Below are positions 8,385 to 16,009 of a stretch of 44,569 bases of DNA, one piece after another. Under the pieces are notes generated by a model, which searched no databases, was not told the origin of the DNA, and saw only the letters and a program-made list of their open reading frames with translations. This stretch comes from Candidatus Aenigmatarchaeota archaeon (lineage in GTDB: Archaea; Aenigmatarchaeota; Aenigmatarchaeia; CG10238-14; SCSR01), in assembly GCA_016187415.1 (NCBI GenBank), contig JACPJT010000002.1, forward strand, positions 1 through 44,569, given 5' to 3'. How positions within the stretch are numbered: the stretch's first letter is position 1; each line of letters opens with the position of its first letter. The position numbers and the translations under genes are program-made.

Positions 8385-9623
8385 TCACTTGAAAGCCTGC
8401 AATGTGGTCTGCTGCCCAATCAAAATGTTTAGAGCGCTTTCAGTCTGGTCTTCACTCAACAGGTGAAACATTGTGTCATAGTCGAAATCGTTTTTCGCGC
8501 CCAGTTCATCGAGGTTTGTTCTCAGTATGTTCAGGCCGAGCTCTTCTACCGACAGCTTCTGCTCCCTGAGATTCCTCAAGAGTTCTCTTTTTTCGCTCAG
8601 TTCCTGCGACTCTATTTCCTTGACCAACAAGAGAATGGCCTTATCGTTTAATTTGCTTTCAATGTTCCGCAAATCCGCGTCTAATATGCTTGTATCCCTG
8701 CCTTTTAGTTTCAGCTTGACAACGGGCTTCTTGTTGCCATCCGGAAATACTATTTGCGAAAGTTTTCTTTCGACTTGTTCTCTGAGTGTCAGGGACGTCT
8801 GTTCGAGCTCGAGATTTTCGTAGTAGAATTTCCTGTTTGTGCCAAGCGGTTCGAAGTCAACTTTCAAATCGGTCCCGATATCAATGCGACCTATTACTTT
8901 GTCCGATGCCGCCTCGTTCTTTTCAAATTGAGTTATGACAGTGCTTCCGGGCATCATAAATACGCTGCCGTCCAATTTTTCCATGTTGTGGCCATGCAAA
9001 TGGCCGTTTATGATAATATCGAAACCTCTGGGCAGATTCGACAGGCTGAGGCTTGGCGGCTCCAGTGGAGAATATACATAGGGGTCTATGCTCTGGTGCA
9101 ACACCAAGATATTGACGCATCCCTCTATCGGCTTTGGGTTCCATTTGTCCAAGACCTCCTTGGCGTATCTTTCTGGGACGGATGACATCGCATGTACGGC
9201 CACCTTTACGCCGTCTTTTTCGAAAATTATTGTATTGAGGTGCAGATGAATGAGCAAACCCGCATTCTCCAGCGACTCGACCGTGTTTATGTCGCCTTTC
9301 ATAAGGCGTTCGTGATTGCCGTGGATTGCCACGACAGGAATATGGTTGAGGGTTCTCTGGGATATGTCCTTAAGCTGCTTGTCGCACTCGACCATCTTTA
9401 TGCCCGGATTGTCTCTCAGCAATGGCTGTGAAAGAATCTTAAGCGATTTGCCCCATGTTTGTGTTCTCGGCGCTCGTATGTCAAATACGTCCCCGGCTAT
9501 TATTATCAGGTCGGAATCCAGCGCCTTTTGGACGGCCTCGTCCGCATTTTCAAAACTGTCATTCTCCAGTTGCTGCATGTACGAATAGCCGAAGTGCAAA
9601 TCCGACAGAACCGATATTCTCAT
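8385..9623 (-). CDS. mre11: DNA double-strand break repair nuclease Mre11
   Basis: Mn-dependent calcineurin-like phosphoesterase with 3'-5' exonuclease and endonuclease activity that processes DNA ends with Rad50. Metal-binding motifs appear in order: D8-x-H10 (VLSDLHFG), GDVFD (about 44-48), GNHE (IHGNHERL), VLHQS (about 176) and GHLHGH (about 209). The C-terminal third (after about 280) is a capping and Rad50-binding region with heptad-like helices. The 412 residues are normal for archaeal Mre11. It is first in the operon, and rad50 starts at or 5 nt after its stop. Confidence 0.95.
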   Translation of the reverse strand: MRISVLSDLHFGYSYMQQLENDSFENADEAVQKALDSDLIIIAGDVFDIRAPRTQTWGKSLKILSQPLLRDNPGIKMVECDKQLKDISQRTLNHIPVVAIHGNHERLMKGDINTVESLENAGLLIHLHLNTIIFEKDGVKVAVHAMSSVPERYAKEVLDKWNPKPIEGCVNILVLHQSIDPYVYSPLEPPSLSLSNLPRGFDIIINGHLHGHNMEKLDGSVFMMPGSTVITQFEKNEAASDKVIGRIDIGTDLKVDFEPLGTNRKFYYENLELEQTSLTLREQVERKLSQIVFPDGNKKPVVKLKLKGRDTSILDADLRNIESKLNDKAILLLVKEIESQELSEKRELLRNLREQKLSVEELGLNILRTNLDELGAKNDFDYDTMFHLLSEDQTESALNILIGQQTTLQAFK

Positions 9624-9701
9624 ACTGTATGTATCGGGCTAAATTTATTTATGCGTGAAGAAAAGGCATTTAAGTTTTAAAGCTCATTTCTAATTGATTC
9701 C

Positions 9702-10010
9702 ATGGTTCCTTCAGATGGATATAAGGCATTGTCTGATTTGAATCAAGGTGACATATTCCGTTCTGGCGGAAGAGAATATATGCTCGCGCTTGGGTATGAA
9801 AAATGCAGGGAACTGCTGGGATGCGATCCGCCATCACTGCCGATTAAAAGTGTTGAAAGGCGTCCTGATAGATTTGTGGTGGTGGGTGATTTATGGTTTT
9901 TATCTGCGGCATCGGACGTTGCAGTTTCTGAGAAATTAAACCATAATGGGGAGACGATGTCACCAAATGAGATAGATTATTATAAAGGGAAATTTGGTAA
10001 ACCGCCTTAA
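9702..10010 (+). CDS. Hypothetical protein, 102 residues
   Basis: I do not recognise this protein. It begins MVPSDGYKALSDLNQGD and has a beta-rich middle part (DRFVVVGDLWFLSAAS) and a lysine-rich tail. No transmembrane segment, cysteine cluster or known motif is visible. A TATA-like TTTAAGTTTTAAAG lies about 30 nt before the ATG, and the next gene, proS, follows after 29 nt on the same strand. Codon use is compatible with coding and the frame has no rival on the other strand except a shadow. Confidence 0.6.
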   Translation: MVPSDGYKALSDLNQGDIFRSGGREYMLALGYEKCRELLGCDPPSLPIKSVERRPDRFVVVGDLWFLSAASDVAVSEKLNHNGETMSPNEIDYYKGKFGKPP

Positions 10011-10039
10011 TTAAAAATACTAAAACACATTCATTAAAT

Positions 10040-11491
10040 ATGGCTGAACAGGAAGGCATAACAGTAAAGAAGTCGGATGATTTTTCCGAGTGGTATACGC
10101 AGGTTGTGCAGAAGGCCGAGTTGGCGGACATACGCTATAATGTAAAGGGATTCGTGGTTTTCAGGCCATGGTCGGTAAAAACCATGAATAATATGTTCAA
10201 AGTTCTAGAGGATGAACTCGAATCCAAAGGACATATGCCGACACTGTTTCCAGCGCTGATACCAGAATCCAATTTCAAAAAGGAATCGGAGCACGTCGAG
10301 GGATTTCTCCCTGAAGTATTCTGGGTTACAAAAACTGGGAGCGATGTTGAGAAATTGGAAGAGCCTCTGGCACTAAGGCCAACATCCGAGACCGCAATGT
10401 ACAAGATGTATTCAATGTGGGTAAGGAGCTGGAGGGATCTGCCGCTGAAGCTGTACCAGAGATGCCAAGTGTGGAGATACGAAGGAAAGGCGACCAGACC
10501 GTTCATCAGGGGAAGGGAGTTCTACTGGATAGAAGCGCACGATGCATTCGGCACTGAGGAAGAAGCGGTAAAGCAAGTGAAGGAAGACATGGAAACGACT
10601 GAGAATACTATACACAAAAAATTCGGAATACCGTTTATTTTTTTCCAAAGGCCCGAGCATGACAAGTTTGCGGGGGCTGTTCACACATACGCCGCCGATA
10701 CGGTAATGCCTGATGGAAGAGTGCTGCAATTGCCGTCTACTCACTTGTTGGGACAGAATTTCTCCAAACCGTTTGACATAAAGTTCATCGACAAAGACAA
10801 GAGCGAGAAATATGCATGGCAGACTTGTTACGGCCCTGCCGTATCGAGAATCTTTGCCGCTGTAATTGGATTGCATGGAGATGACAAAGGGCTTGTACTG
10901 CCGCCTGAAATCGCAGGATTGCAGATTGTGATCGTGCCGATTTTAAAGGAAGGCGATAAAACTGTCCTAAAAAAAGTAAGCGGATTGTACAAAAAGCTCA
11001 AGGAGAAATTTTCTGTCTTCGTTGACGACAGGAAAGAATACACGCCCGGCTGGAAATACAATTACTGGGAACTGAAGGGAATCCCGCTGAGAATTGAAGT
11101 CGGACCGAAAGATGTCAAAAACAAGCAAATGATACTTGTCAGAAGGGATACCGGGGAGAAGATAGTTGCAAAGGAAACGGATATTAAAAAGATCGCTAGT
11201 GTGATGGGTGACATACAGGGCAACCTGATGAAGAAAGCCGATGAATATTTCAAGAAGAATATGGGAGAGATCAAGAATTTTGATGATTTAAAAAAAATCT
11301 TGGAAGAGAAAGGCGGGCTGATAAAAATAGAATGGTGCGGCAATAAAGAATGCGCCGACGAGATGAAGGAAAAAACTAATGGTGGCGTAATAAGAGGGAC
11401 CGTTTTTGGTAAGGAAGAGAAACCAAAGAGCACATGCATAAACTGCAACAGTAAATCCAAATCGGTTGTGTATATAGCAAAGCAGTATTAA
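10040..11491 (+). CDS. proS: Prolyl-tRNA synthetase, archaeal/eukaryotic type
   Basis: Class II synthetase that charges tRNA-Pro. The 483 residues match the short archaeal-type ProRS without the bacterial insertion domain. Class II motif 2 is visible in RPTSETAMYKMY and FIRGREFYWIEAHDAF; motif 3 is around GLVLPPEIAGLQIVI. The anticodon-binding domain follows (about 285-400). The C-terminal zinc domain retains cysteines (WCGNKECAD and STCINC), and the chain ends in ...KQY, the conserved C-terminal Tyr of this type. It lies 29 nt after an orphan gene and may share its transcript. Confidence 0.96.
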   Translation: MAEQEGITVKKSDDFSEWYTQVVQKAELADIRYNVKGFVVFRPWSVKTMNNMFKVLEDELESKGHMPTLFPALIPESNFKKESEHVEGFLPEVFWVTKTGSDVEKLEEPLALRPTSETAMYKMYSMWVRSWRDLPLKLYQRCQVWRYEGKATRPFIRGREFYWIEAHDAFGTEEEAVKQVKEDMETTENTIHKKFGIPFIFFQRPEHDKFAGAVHTYAADTVMPDGRVLQLPSTHLLGQNFSKPFDIKFIDKDKSEKYAWQTCYGPAVSRIFAAVIGLHGDDKGLVLPPEIAGLQIVIVPILKEGDKTVLKKVSGLYKKLKEKFSVFVDDRKEYTPGWKYNYWELKGIPLRIEVGPKDVKNKQMILVRRDTGEKIVAKETDIKKIASVMGDIQGNLMKKADEYFKKNMGEIKNFDDLKKILEEKGGLIKIEWCGNKECADEMKEKTNGGVIRGTVFGKEEKPKSTCINCNSKSKSVVYIAKQY

Positions 11492-11577
11492 AGTTTCCAA
11501 AACAGCTTCGTTTAAAAGAACTTCGTGTTTTAAATCTCCTAAAGTGTTTAAAAAGTCGGTCGGATATACCTATTAAT

Positions 11578-11802
11578 ATGATTCAAAATGAAATTGTTCC
11601 TTGTCCTGTGTGTGATAAAGAAATTACTGTCAAAGTCAATAGTCCGACTGGGCTAGCTAAAGATACTACTTATTATGCCGTAGAGGACTGTCCTAATTGT
11701 AAAACGTCATCCAATAAGATAGAAAAAATGCTTAATTCCACTACTAAAAGGACAAAAACACCTATAGAAAAAAGTTATATAAAAACTGACCCACGAGGAT
11801 AA
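11578..11802 (+). CDS. Small zinc-ribbon protein, 74 residues
   Basis: This short protein has two CxxC knuckles, CPVC (residues 8-11) and CPNC (about 38-41), separated by about 27 residues. That is the spacing of a zinc ribbon. The tail after residue 45 is basic (KRTKTPIEKS), which suggests nucleic-acid contact. I recognise no specific family. A TATA-like GTTTAAAAAG lies about 30 nt upstream. The downstream HNH gene converges on it with a 12-nt gap. Confidence 0.65.
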   Translation: MIQNEIVPCPVCDKEITVKVNSPTGLAKDTTYYAVEDCPNCKTSSNKIEKMLNSTTKRTKTPIEKSYIKTDPRG

Positions 11803-11814
11803 ATCACATGATGG

Positions 11815-12435
11815 TTATCGTTTCCAGACAATATGCCCGTTTATACCGTTCTTTTCATATACTTCTAAAACTTCTTTGCAGAATCCCAATAACTTTTCGT
11901 CTTTAGTAGATTTTGCGAGTTCGTAAAGCCGGATAAACATCTTTTTACCTGTTTCAGTTTGTTTATAGTTTTTCTTTTGGAAATTGTGTTGGGCACATAA
12001 AGTTTGTCCATTATCTATTGTTGCTTTACCTCCCAAATCTTTCGGCCTAATATGGTCGGCGTGTATTTCAACTCCATCTTTTCTACCCTTACCGCAAACA
12101 ACACAACGATAGTTGTCCCTCTCGAAAATCGCTTCTTTTTGTGTTTCAGTAAAATCCTCAAGTTCTTTGTTTTTTATAAAATTGGAATCGTATTTGTATA
12201 CCCCCTTTGAGATTTTGATTAGTTGACCTTCTTGAGAGAGTTTTCTAATAGCTCTATCGGGGTCTCTGAAAACCGTGCCTGTCCGCTTTTTATATTCTGC
12301 GACAACCCAGTCCACTATTTCGGGGTGTTTGATTTCTCGTTTAGGATGGTTCTTAAAATATTCCATGATTAAATCTGCCTGTTTTGTTTCTTCTGAATTA
12401 TTGGTCATTTTATCTAGCTCTAATTGGGATTTCAT
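11815..12435 (-). CDS. HNH endonuclease with N-terminal winged helix (probable restriction endonuclease)
   Basis: A predicted DNA-cleaving enzyme of the beta-beta-alpha-metal class. The N-terminal part (about 20-82) resembles a winged helix (HPEIVDWVVAEYKK..RAIRKLSQEGQLIKISKGVYKY). The HNH domain follows at about 100-155: paired C111/C114, catalytic H125-x-D127-H128 (EIHADHIRPKDLGG), N142 and C147/H150 (TLCAQHN). It lies next to a DNA methyltransferase gene on the same strand, as in type II restriction-modification systems. The listed start overlaps the methyltransferase by 26 nt; Met10 at 12408 would leave a 1-nt gap and is equally likely. The target site cannot be predicted. Confidence 0.8.
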   Translation of the reverse strand: MKSQLELDKMTNNSEETKQADLIMEYFKNHPKREIKHPEIVDWVVAEYKKRTGTVFRDPDRAIRKLSQEGQLIKISKGVYKYDSNFIKNKELEDFTETQKEAIFERDNYRCVVCGKGRKDGVEIHADHIRPKDLGGKATIDNGQTLCAQHNFQKKNYKQTETGKKMFIRLYELAKSTKDEKLLGFCKEVLEVYEKNGINGHIVWKR

Positions 12436-13039
12436 TTAAATTTTTATCTAGTATTCTGGCTTCTTGAATAATTCGGCTTTTTGCCAAATTACAATATTCT
12501 TTGTCAATTTCAATACCAATAGACTTCCTGTTATTCATAACCCCCGCAATTAATGTTGTCCCGCTTCCCATAAATGGGTCTAAAACGACATCATCTACAT
12601 AACTGAATAGTTTAATGCATCTTTTTGGCAATTCTATAGGAAACGGTGCTGGGTGTCCAACTCTTTTTTTACTTTCACCGCTAAATGTCCATAAACCATT
12701 AGTCCATCCTACAAATTCTTCTTTAGTTATATCAGATTCATGTCTGTTATTTTTTTTCCATTGATTTTTATAAAGAATAATAATCAATTCTACTGGTGCG
12801 ATTACATAAGGTGCAGAAGCACTTAGCCAAGAACCCCATGCTGTCCTTCTGGATATATTTCCTTCGTTCCAAACAACAGTAGAATGGTATTTGAAACCTA
12901 TTTTTTTCGCAATATTAGTGATGTCTGCCCCAACACTTTGCTGGCCGCCTTTATTTATATCCAATGGCACGTTTAGACACAATCGACCATCATCTTTCAA
13001 CCACTCGAAACAACGTGAAAGCCATTTTCTACTAAACAT
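12410..13039 (-). CDS. Truncated DNA adenine/cytosine-N4 methyltransferase (possible pseudogene)
   Basis: The 209 residues are the C-terminal two thirds of a beta-class N4/N6 DNA methyltransferase. A strand reading LKDDGRLCLNVPLDINKGG is followed by SRRTAWGSWLSASAPYV and the SAM-binding motif I DPFMGSGTT at 154-162. In this class the catalytic motif IV (D/S/N-PP-Y) must lie before these. It is missing from this frame, which is closed by TAA at 13073-13075 after 11 further codons. The upstream DNA contains short fragments in other frames but no clear DPPY. With motif IV absent the protein should be unable to methylate, so the gene looks decayed or the sequence has frameshift errors. It is paired with the HNH nuclease downstream. 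Confidence 0.75.
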   Translation of the reverse strand: MFSRKWLSRCFEWLKDDGRLCLNVPLDINKGGQQSVGADITNIAKKIGFKYHSTVVWNEGNISRRTAWGSWLSASAPYVIAPVELIIILYKNQWKKNNRHESDITKEEFVGWTNGLWTFSGESKKRVGHPAPFPIELPKRCIKLFSYVDDVVLDPFMGSGTTLIAGVMNNRKSIGIEIDKEYCNLAKSRIIQEARILDKNLNEIPIRAR

Positions 13040-13377
13040 ATCATCACTTTTTCGATATAAGTACCATAGTTTTTATGATACCGTCATAGTCTAATTGATT
13101 ATAGTTTATATTAAAGTAAGTTCTTCTATTATGATTGTTTAAAAAGTCCGAACTCTTTAAAATATCAAGAGGTAAAATGATTATTCAGCAAAGCTTCCCA
13201 GCAGTACACCCCAAAGTAAAATTTTACCAATCTAGCTTAAATTCTTGAGTTTTAAAGCTAATAGACATGGAATTTGAAAATTAGAAGTGTAAAAACTGAC
13301 TTATTCCTCAATCAAAATTTACCAAATCATAATCCAGTATAGAAATCGTTTTTAAAGGACTTTTAGAACCTAACTCT
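13040..13377. other. 338-nt spacer: decayed methyltransferase 5' region and promoter of the HTH gene
   Basis: No intact gene is seen here. On the minus strand a 46-codon open stretch without ATG/GTG/TTG start (about 13046-13183) ends near the methyltransferase start. It reads INYNQLDYDGII and then a stop, and could be remnant methyltransferase coding sequence in a shifted frame. The rest is A+T-rich. A TATA box TTTTTAAAGG (13348-13357) stands about 25 nt before the ATG of the HTH gene at 13378. Confidence 0.4.
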
Positions 13378-14001
13378 ATGGCACCAAGATTGAATATTCC
13401 ACATGAAATAATAGAACGAATTAGAAGCATGTACTCTGAGTGTGTGAGTAGCTTGGGTATAAGCAAAAGGCTGGGTGTTTCACAGGGTATTGTAATGTAC
13501 TACACAAGAGGCTTGCCTAGGCGAACAAAAAGGCTTACCAAAGAAGATAAGGAGGAGATGGTTAGAATGTGTAAAGAAGGTTATTCCAACATTGAAATAG
13601 GTAAGAAGTTTGGAGTTCATTCGAGTACAGCATATCTTGTGACAAGAGACTTTAGGGGGACTACGAGAAGGGTTTTAAGGAATCTTACTTTGGAGATTAT
13701 TTCACGGCTGTTAGAGAAAGGATTTTTCATAGTTCCTAAAAATGACTATTCATATATTACTGCAATTAGAGATCTGTGTTCTCGCTTCGGTATAAGAAAG
13801 GTTTCTTTGTCTAGAAAAAGGAATCCCGTTACTGTATGTTTTCTACCTGACAAAAGTAAGGAAGCATTGAAAGCTGTATTGAAACAGCTGAAAAAGAAGG
13901 CTACGTCTTATCAGGAATTGAACATCTTATCTCAAACTTTTGGTATTAGATTGTCATCTGAAGAGAAAAGAAATGTGATTATGATAGAGAAAAGTATTTA
14001 A
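13378..14001 (+). CDS. Double helix-turn-helix DNA-binding protein
   Basis: The N-terminal 100 residues hold two homeodomain-like HTH units. The first is at about 8-45 (IIERIRSMYSECVSSLGISKRLGVSQGIVMYY) and the second at about 54-92 (KEEMVRMCKEGYSNIEIGKKFGVHSSTAYLV). These resemble resolvase/transposase-type HTHs that recognise DNA. The C-terminal half (100-207) is basic and mixed alpha/beta, and I do not recognise it; no DDE or Ser recombinase motif is seen. It may be a regulator or a relic of a mobile element. It sits alone with its own TATA box in an accessory stretch beside the broken restriction-modification genes. Confidence 0.7.
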   Translation: MAPRLNIPHEIIERIRSMYSECVSSLGISKRLGVSQGIVMYYTRGLPRRTKRLTKEDKEEMVRMCKEGYSNIEIGKKFGVHSSTAYLVTRDFRGTTRRVLRNLTLEIISRLLEKGFFIVPKNDYSYITAIRDLCSRFGIRKVSLSRKRNPVTVCFLPDKSKEALKAVLKQLKKKATSYQELNILSQTFGIRLSSEEKRNVIMIEKSI

Positions 14002-14092
14002 AATTAGATACGAAGACTAAAATAAAAAATAAATTTTAATTACTTTGAAATCTCATTAACTAAGATTTATAAGATAAAATGGAATAAATCAT

Positions 14093-14695
14093 ATGCAATC
14101 TAATAAAATAGTAAACATCACATTTTTCGCACATGGGACTACAACAGATAACGAAAAGGAATTAGCTTCGGGCTGGGCTGATGCAGAATTGTCGGAATTG
14201 GGAAAGAAGCAGTGTATGCAATTGAAAGAATTGATAAAAAATAAAAAATTTGATTTTGTTTTCTCTTCAGATTTGAAAAGGGCTGTAGACACGGCAAGAT
14301 TAACATTTGGAAATGTCAGGACAATAGAAGATAAAAGACTGAGGGAGTGTGACTATGGAGATTTTACCAGATTACATTCGGATAAAGTGGATTCTGTTAT
14401 TTTAAATTATATAAATAAACCTTTCCCTAATGGAGAAAGTTATAGAGATGTTGAAAGAAGGATTAGAAGTCTTCTAAACGACCTATTTGAAAAATATTCT
14501 GGAAAAAATGTTGCTATTATAGGCCATAGAGCCACTCAACTAGCTTTGGATGTTTTGCTAAAGAGTAGGACTTGGCAACAGGCTATAAAAGAAGACTGGC
14601 GGTCAAAGCAACCTAAAGAATGGAAACCTGGTTGGGCTTATAGATTGGGACGTGTTCTTTCTCCTACAACACGTGCCAAATCGTCGGGTCCATAA
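14093..14695 (+). CDS. Histidine phosphatase-like protein lacking the catalytic Arg of the RHG motif
   Basis: Member of the phosphoglycerate mutase/histidine phosphatase superfamily. The typical start F-V-R-H-G-E-T is here FFAHGTTTDN, so the phosphate-binding Arg is replaced by Ala while the nucleophile His14 remains. Other family marks are intact: ASGWADAELSELGKKQ (about 27-42), SSDLKRAVDTA (about 62-72), the acid/base Glu in LRECDYGDF and the second His in IIGHRATQLALD (about 143). Length (200) is normal. The R-to-A change would weaken phosphate binding, so activity is doubtful. The 3' end overlaps the convergent gene by 58 nt. Confidence 0.8.
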   Translation: MQSNKIVNITFFAHGTTTDNEKELASGWADAELSELGKKQCMQLKELIKNKKFDFVFSSDLKRAVDTARLTFGNVRTIEDKRLRECDYGDFTRLHSDKVDSVILNYINKPFPNGESYRDVERRIRSLLNDLFEKYSGKNVAIIGHRATQLALDVLLKSRTWQQAIKEDWRSKQPKEWKPGWAYRLGRVLSPTTRAKSSGP

Positions 14696-15078
14696 GGAAG
14701 ATGCCTAAAAATTTCATGCTCCAACTCCAATTCTTTTTGAACAGCAGCTTCCCACCATGCGTCTCCCTTGTCAGGATGTCTGGGTAAATAAGTATCTTTC
14801 AGATATTGCAATCTATCCCTGAATGGTATTATTGTAGTAAATTGCACCCTCCAGTCTGCATAATGAACGACTTTTAATTCCATTCCTCCATTTAGGTATA
14901 TCGAATTTCCAGTTGATCCGATGTTGGCGACAAATTCTGAAAATTCTGGAAATATAGGTCTTAAGACATCAGCGGCAACGAGCGTTTCGTGAACACCCGC
15001 GTATCTGGATCTCAGCATTTTCCACATTTCAAGCTCTTTCTTAAATCGTTGTATGAGTTGGCAGTCACATAGCAACAT
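14638..15078 (-). CDS. Divergent HD-domain-like protein, 146 residues
   Basis: Tentatively an HD-superfamily relative. The segment LKVVHYADWRVQFTTIIPFRDRLQYL resembles the last helix of HD hydrolases, where Asp in Y-A-D is a metal ligand and is followed by R-V. An upstream helix has H-E-T-L-V-A-A-D-V-L. The central His-Asp pair that names the family is not clear, so it may be inactive or another fold. It is convergent with the phosphatase-like gene, overlapping 58 nt; both frames look coding. The listed ATG is the first in frame; shorter starts at Met18 or Met21 are possible. Confidence 0.55.
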   Translation of the reverse strand: MLLCDCQLIQRFKKELEMWKMLRSRYAGVHETLVAADVLRPIFPEFSEFVANIGSTGNSIYLNGGMELKVVHYADWRVQFTTIIPFRDRLQYLKDTYLPRHPDKGDAWWEAAVQKELELEHEIFRHLPYGPDDLARVVGERTRPNL

Positions 15079-15287
15079 CTTACGTCAGTTCTAGAAGTGA
15101 TTTGTTTAGAGGTATTTCTAGGGTTCATATTTTTAGAGATAAAAACTGTTCGAGTTCTAAATTCGCCACAAGATTTTCATTAACTAGAAGCCGACTTTAC
15201 CCAATTTTATCATAGATTTAATCTAAATTAGGACTTGACGACATCCTTTAAAGTTTACTTTGCGATCTACTGCCCAGAACAAAACCT

Positions 15288-15299
15288 ATTTAAAGGTAA
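15288..15299 (+). promoter_or_regulatory. TATA box of the psmB-aCPSF1 operon
   Basis: CCTATTTAAAGG stands about 32-42 nt before the psmB ATG at 15330. This is where an archaeal TATA element would give a very short leader. The preceding 200 nt (15079-15287) are A+T-rich and I see no gene in them. Confidence 0.55.
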
Positions 15300-15329
15300 C
15301 AAAATAATTAAGATTAGCTGATTCTTATT

Positions 15330-15977
15330 ATGCCATTGAATGACGAATTAAGTAAGTCTGTCGAAATAAGAAAGACTGGAACGACAACGCTAGGGATTGT
15401 GTGTAAAGATGGTGCCATACTGGCCGCGGAATCCAAGGCTACACTGGGATATCTTATAGCGAGCAAGGAATCCGAGAAGATAATGCAGCTGGAGGACCAT
15501 ATCGCCATGACCATTGCGGGTTCGTCTGGAGATGCCGAATCGCTGGCAAGGTACATGAAGGCCGAGTTGAAAATATTCTCGATCGAGAACCAGAGGAAGA
15601 TATCCGTAAAGGGCGCTGCGACTTTATTGTCAAATATCCTGCAGGGGAGCAAGTACTATCCTTATTATGTTCAGCTGATTGTCGGAGGATACGACAGCAC
15701 TGGTGCTCATGTCTTGACATTGGACCCGCTGGGTTCGATTGAAGAAGAAAGAAAGTTCTTTTCGACAGGATCCGGTTCTCCTATGGCGTTGGGCGTTTTG
15801 GAAGACGCATTCAAAGAAGGAATGTCCGTGGATGAAGCGTCGAAATTGGCGATGCGGGCGATTAAAGCCGCAATTGAAAGGGACATAGGATCAGGCGGCA
15901 AGGCGCTGGACATAGCAACCATTACAAAAGACGGCATCAAGGTTACAAGATACGATCTGGACAAGATTTCGAAATAA
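15330..15977 (+). CDS. psmB: 20S proteasome beta subunit
   Basis: Threonine protease forming the inner rings of the archaeal 20S proteasome. A 17-residue propeptide ends in KTG|TTTLGI; autocleavage after Gly17 would expose Thr18 as nucleophile (mature Thr1). Mature Glu17 (AAESKA) and Lys33 (ESEKIM) of the active site are both present, as are the Ser129 region GSGSPMALG and Asp in IERDIGSGG. Length is normal (215). It is 32 nt upstream of the aCPSF1 gene, a neighbour pairing found in other archaea. The alpha subunit is not in the window. Confidence 0.97.
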   Translation: MPLNDELSKSVEIRKTGTTTLGIVCKDGAILAAESKATLGYLIASKESEKIMQLEDHIAMTIAGSSGDAESLARYMKAELKIFSIENQRKISVKGAATLLSNILQGSKYYPYYVQLIVGGYDSTGAHVLTLDPLGSIEEERKFFSTGSGSPMALGVLEDAFKEGMSVDEASKLAMRAIKAAIERDIGSGGKALDIATITKDGIKVTRYDLDKISK

Positions 15978-16009
15978 CTGGATGATATTTTTCTTAGTGT
16001 GTGAATGAA

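Noticed and set aside
13378-14001. A transposase call for the double-HTH protein
   Set aside because: No DDE, HUH or recombinase catalytic motif and no terminal inverted repeats are visible, so only DNA binding is claimed.
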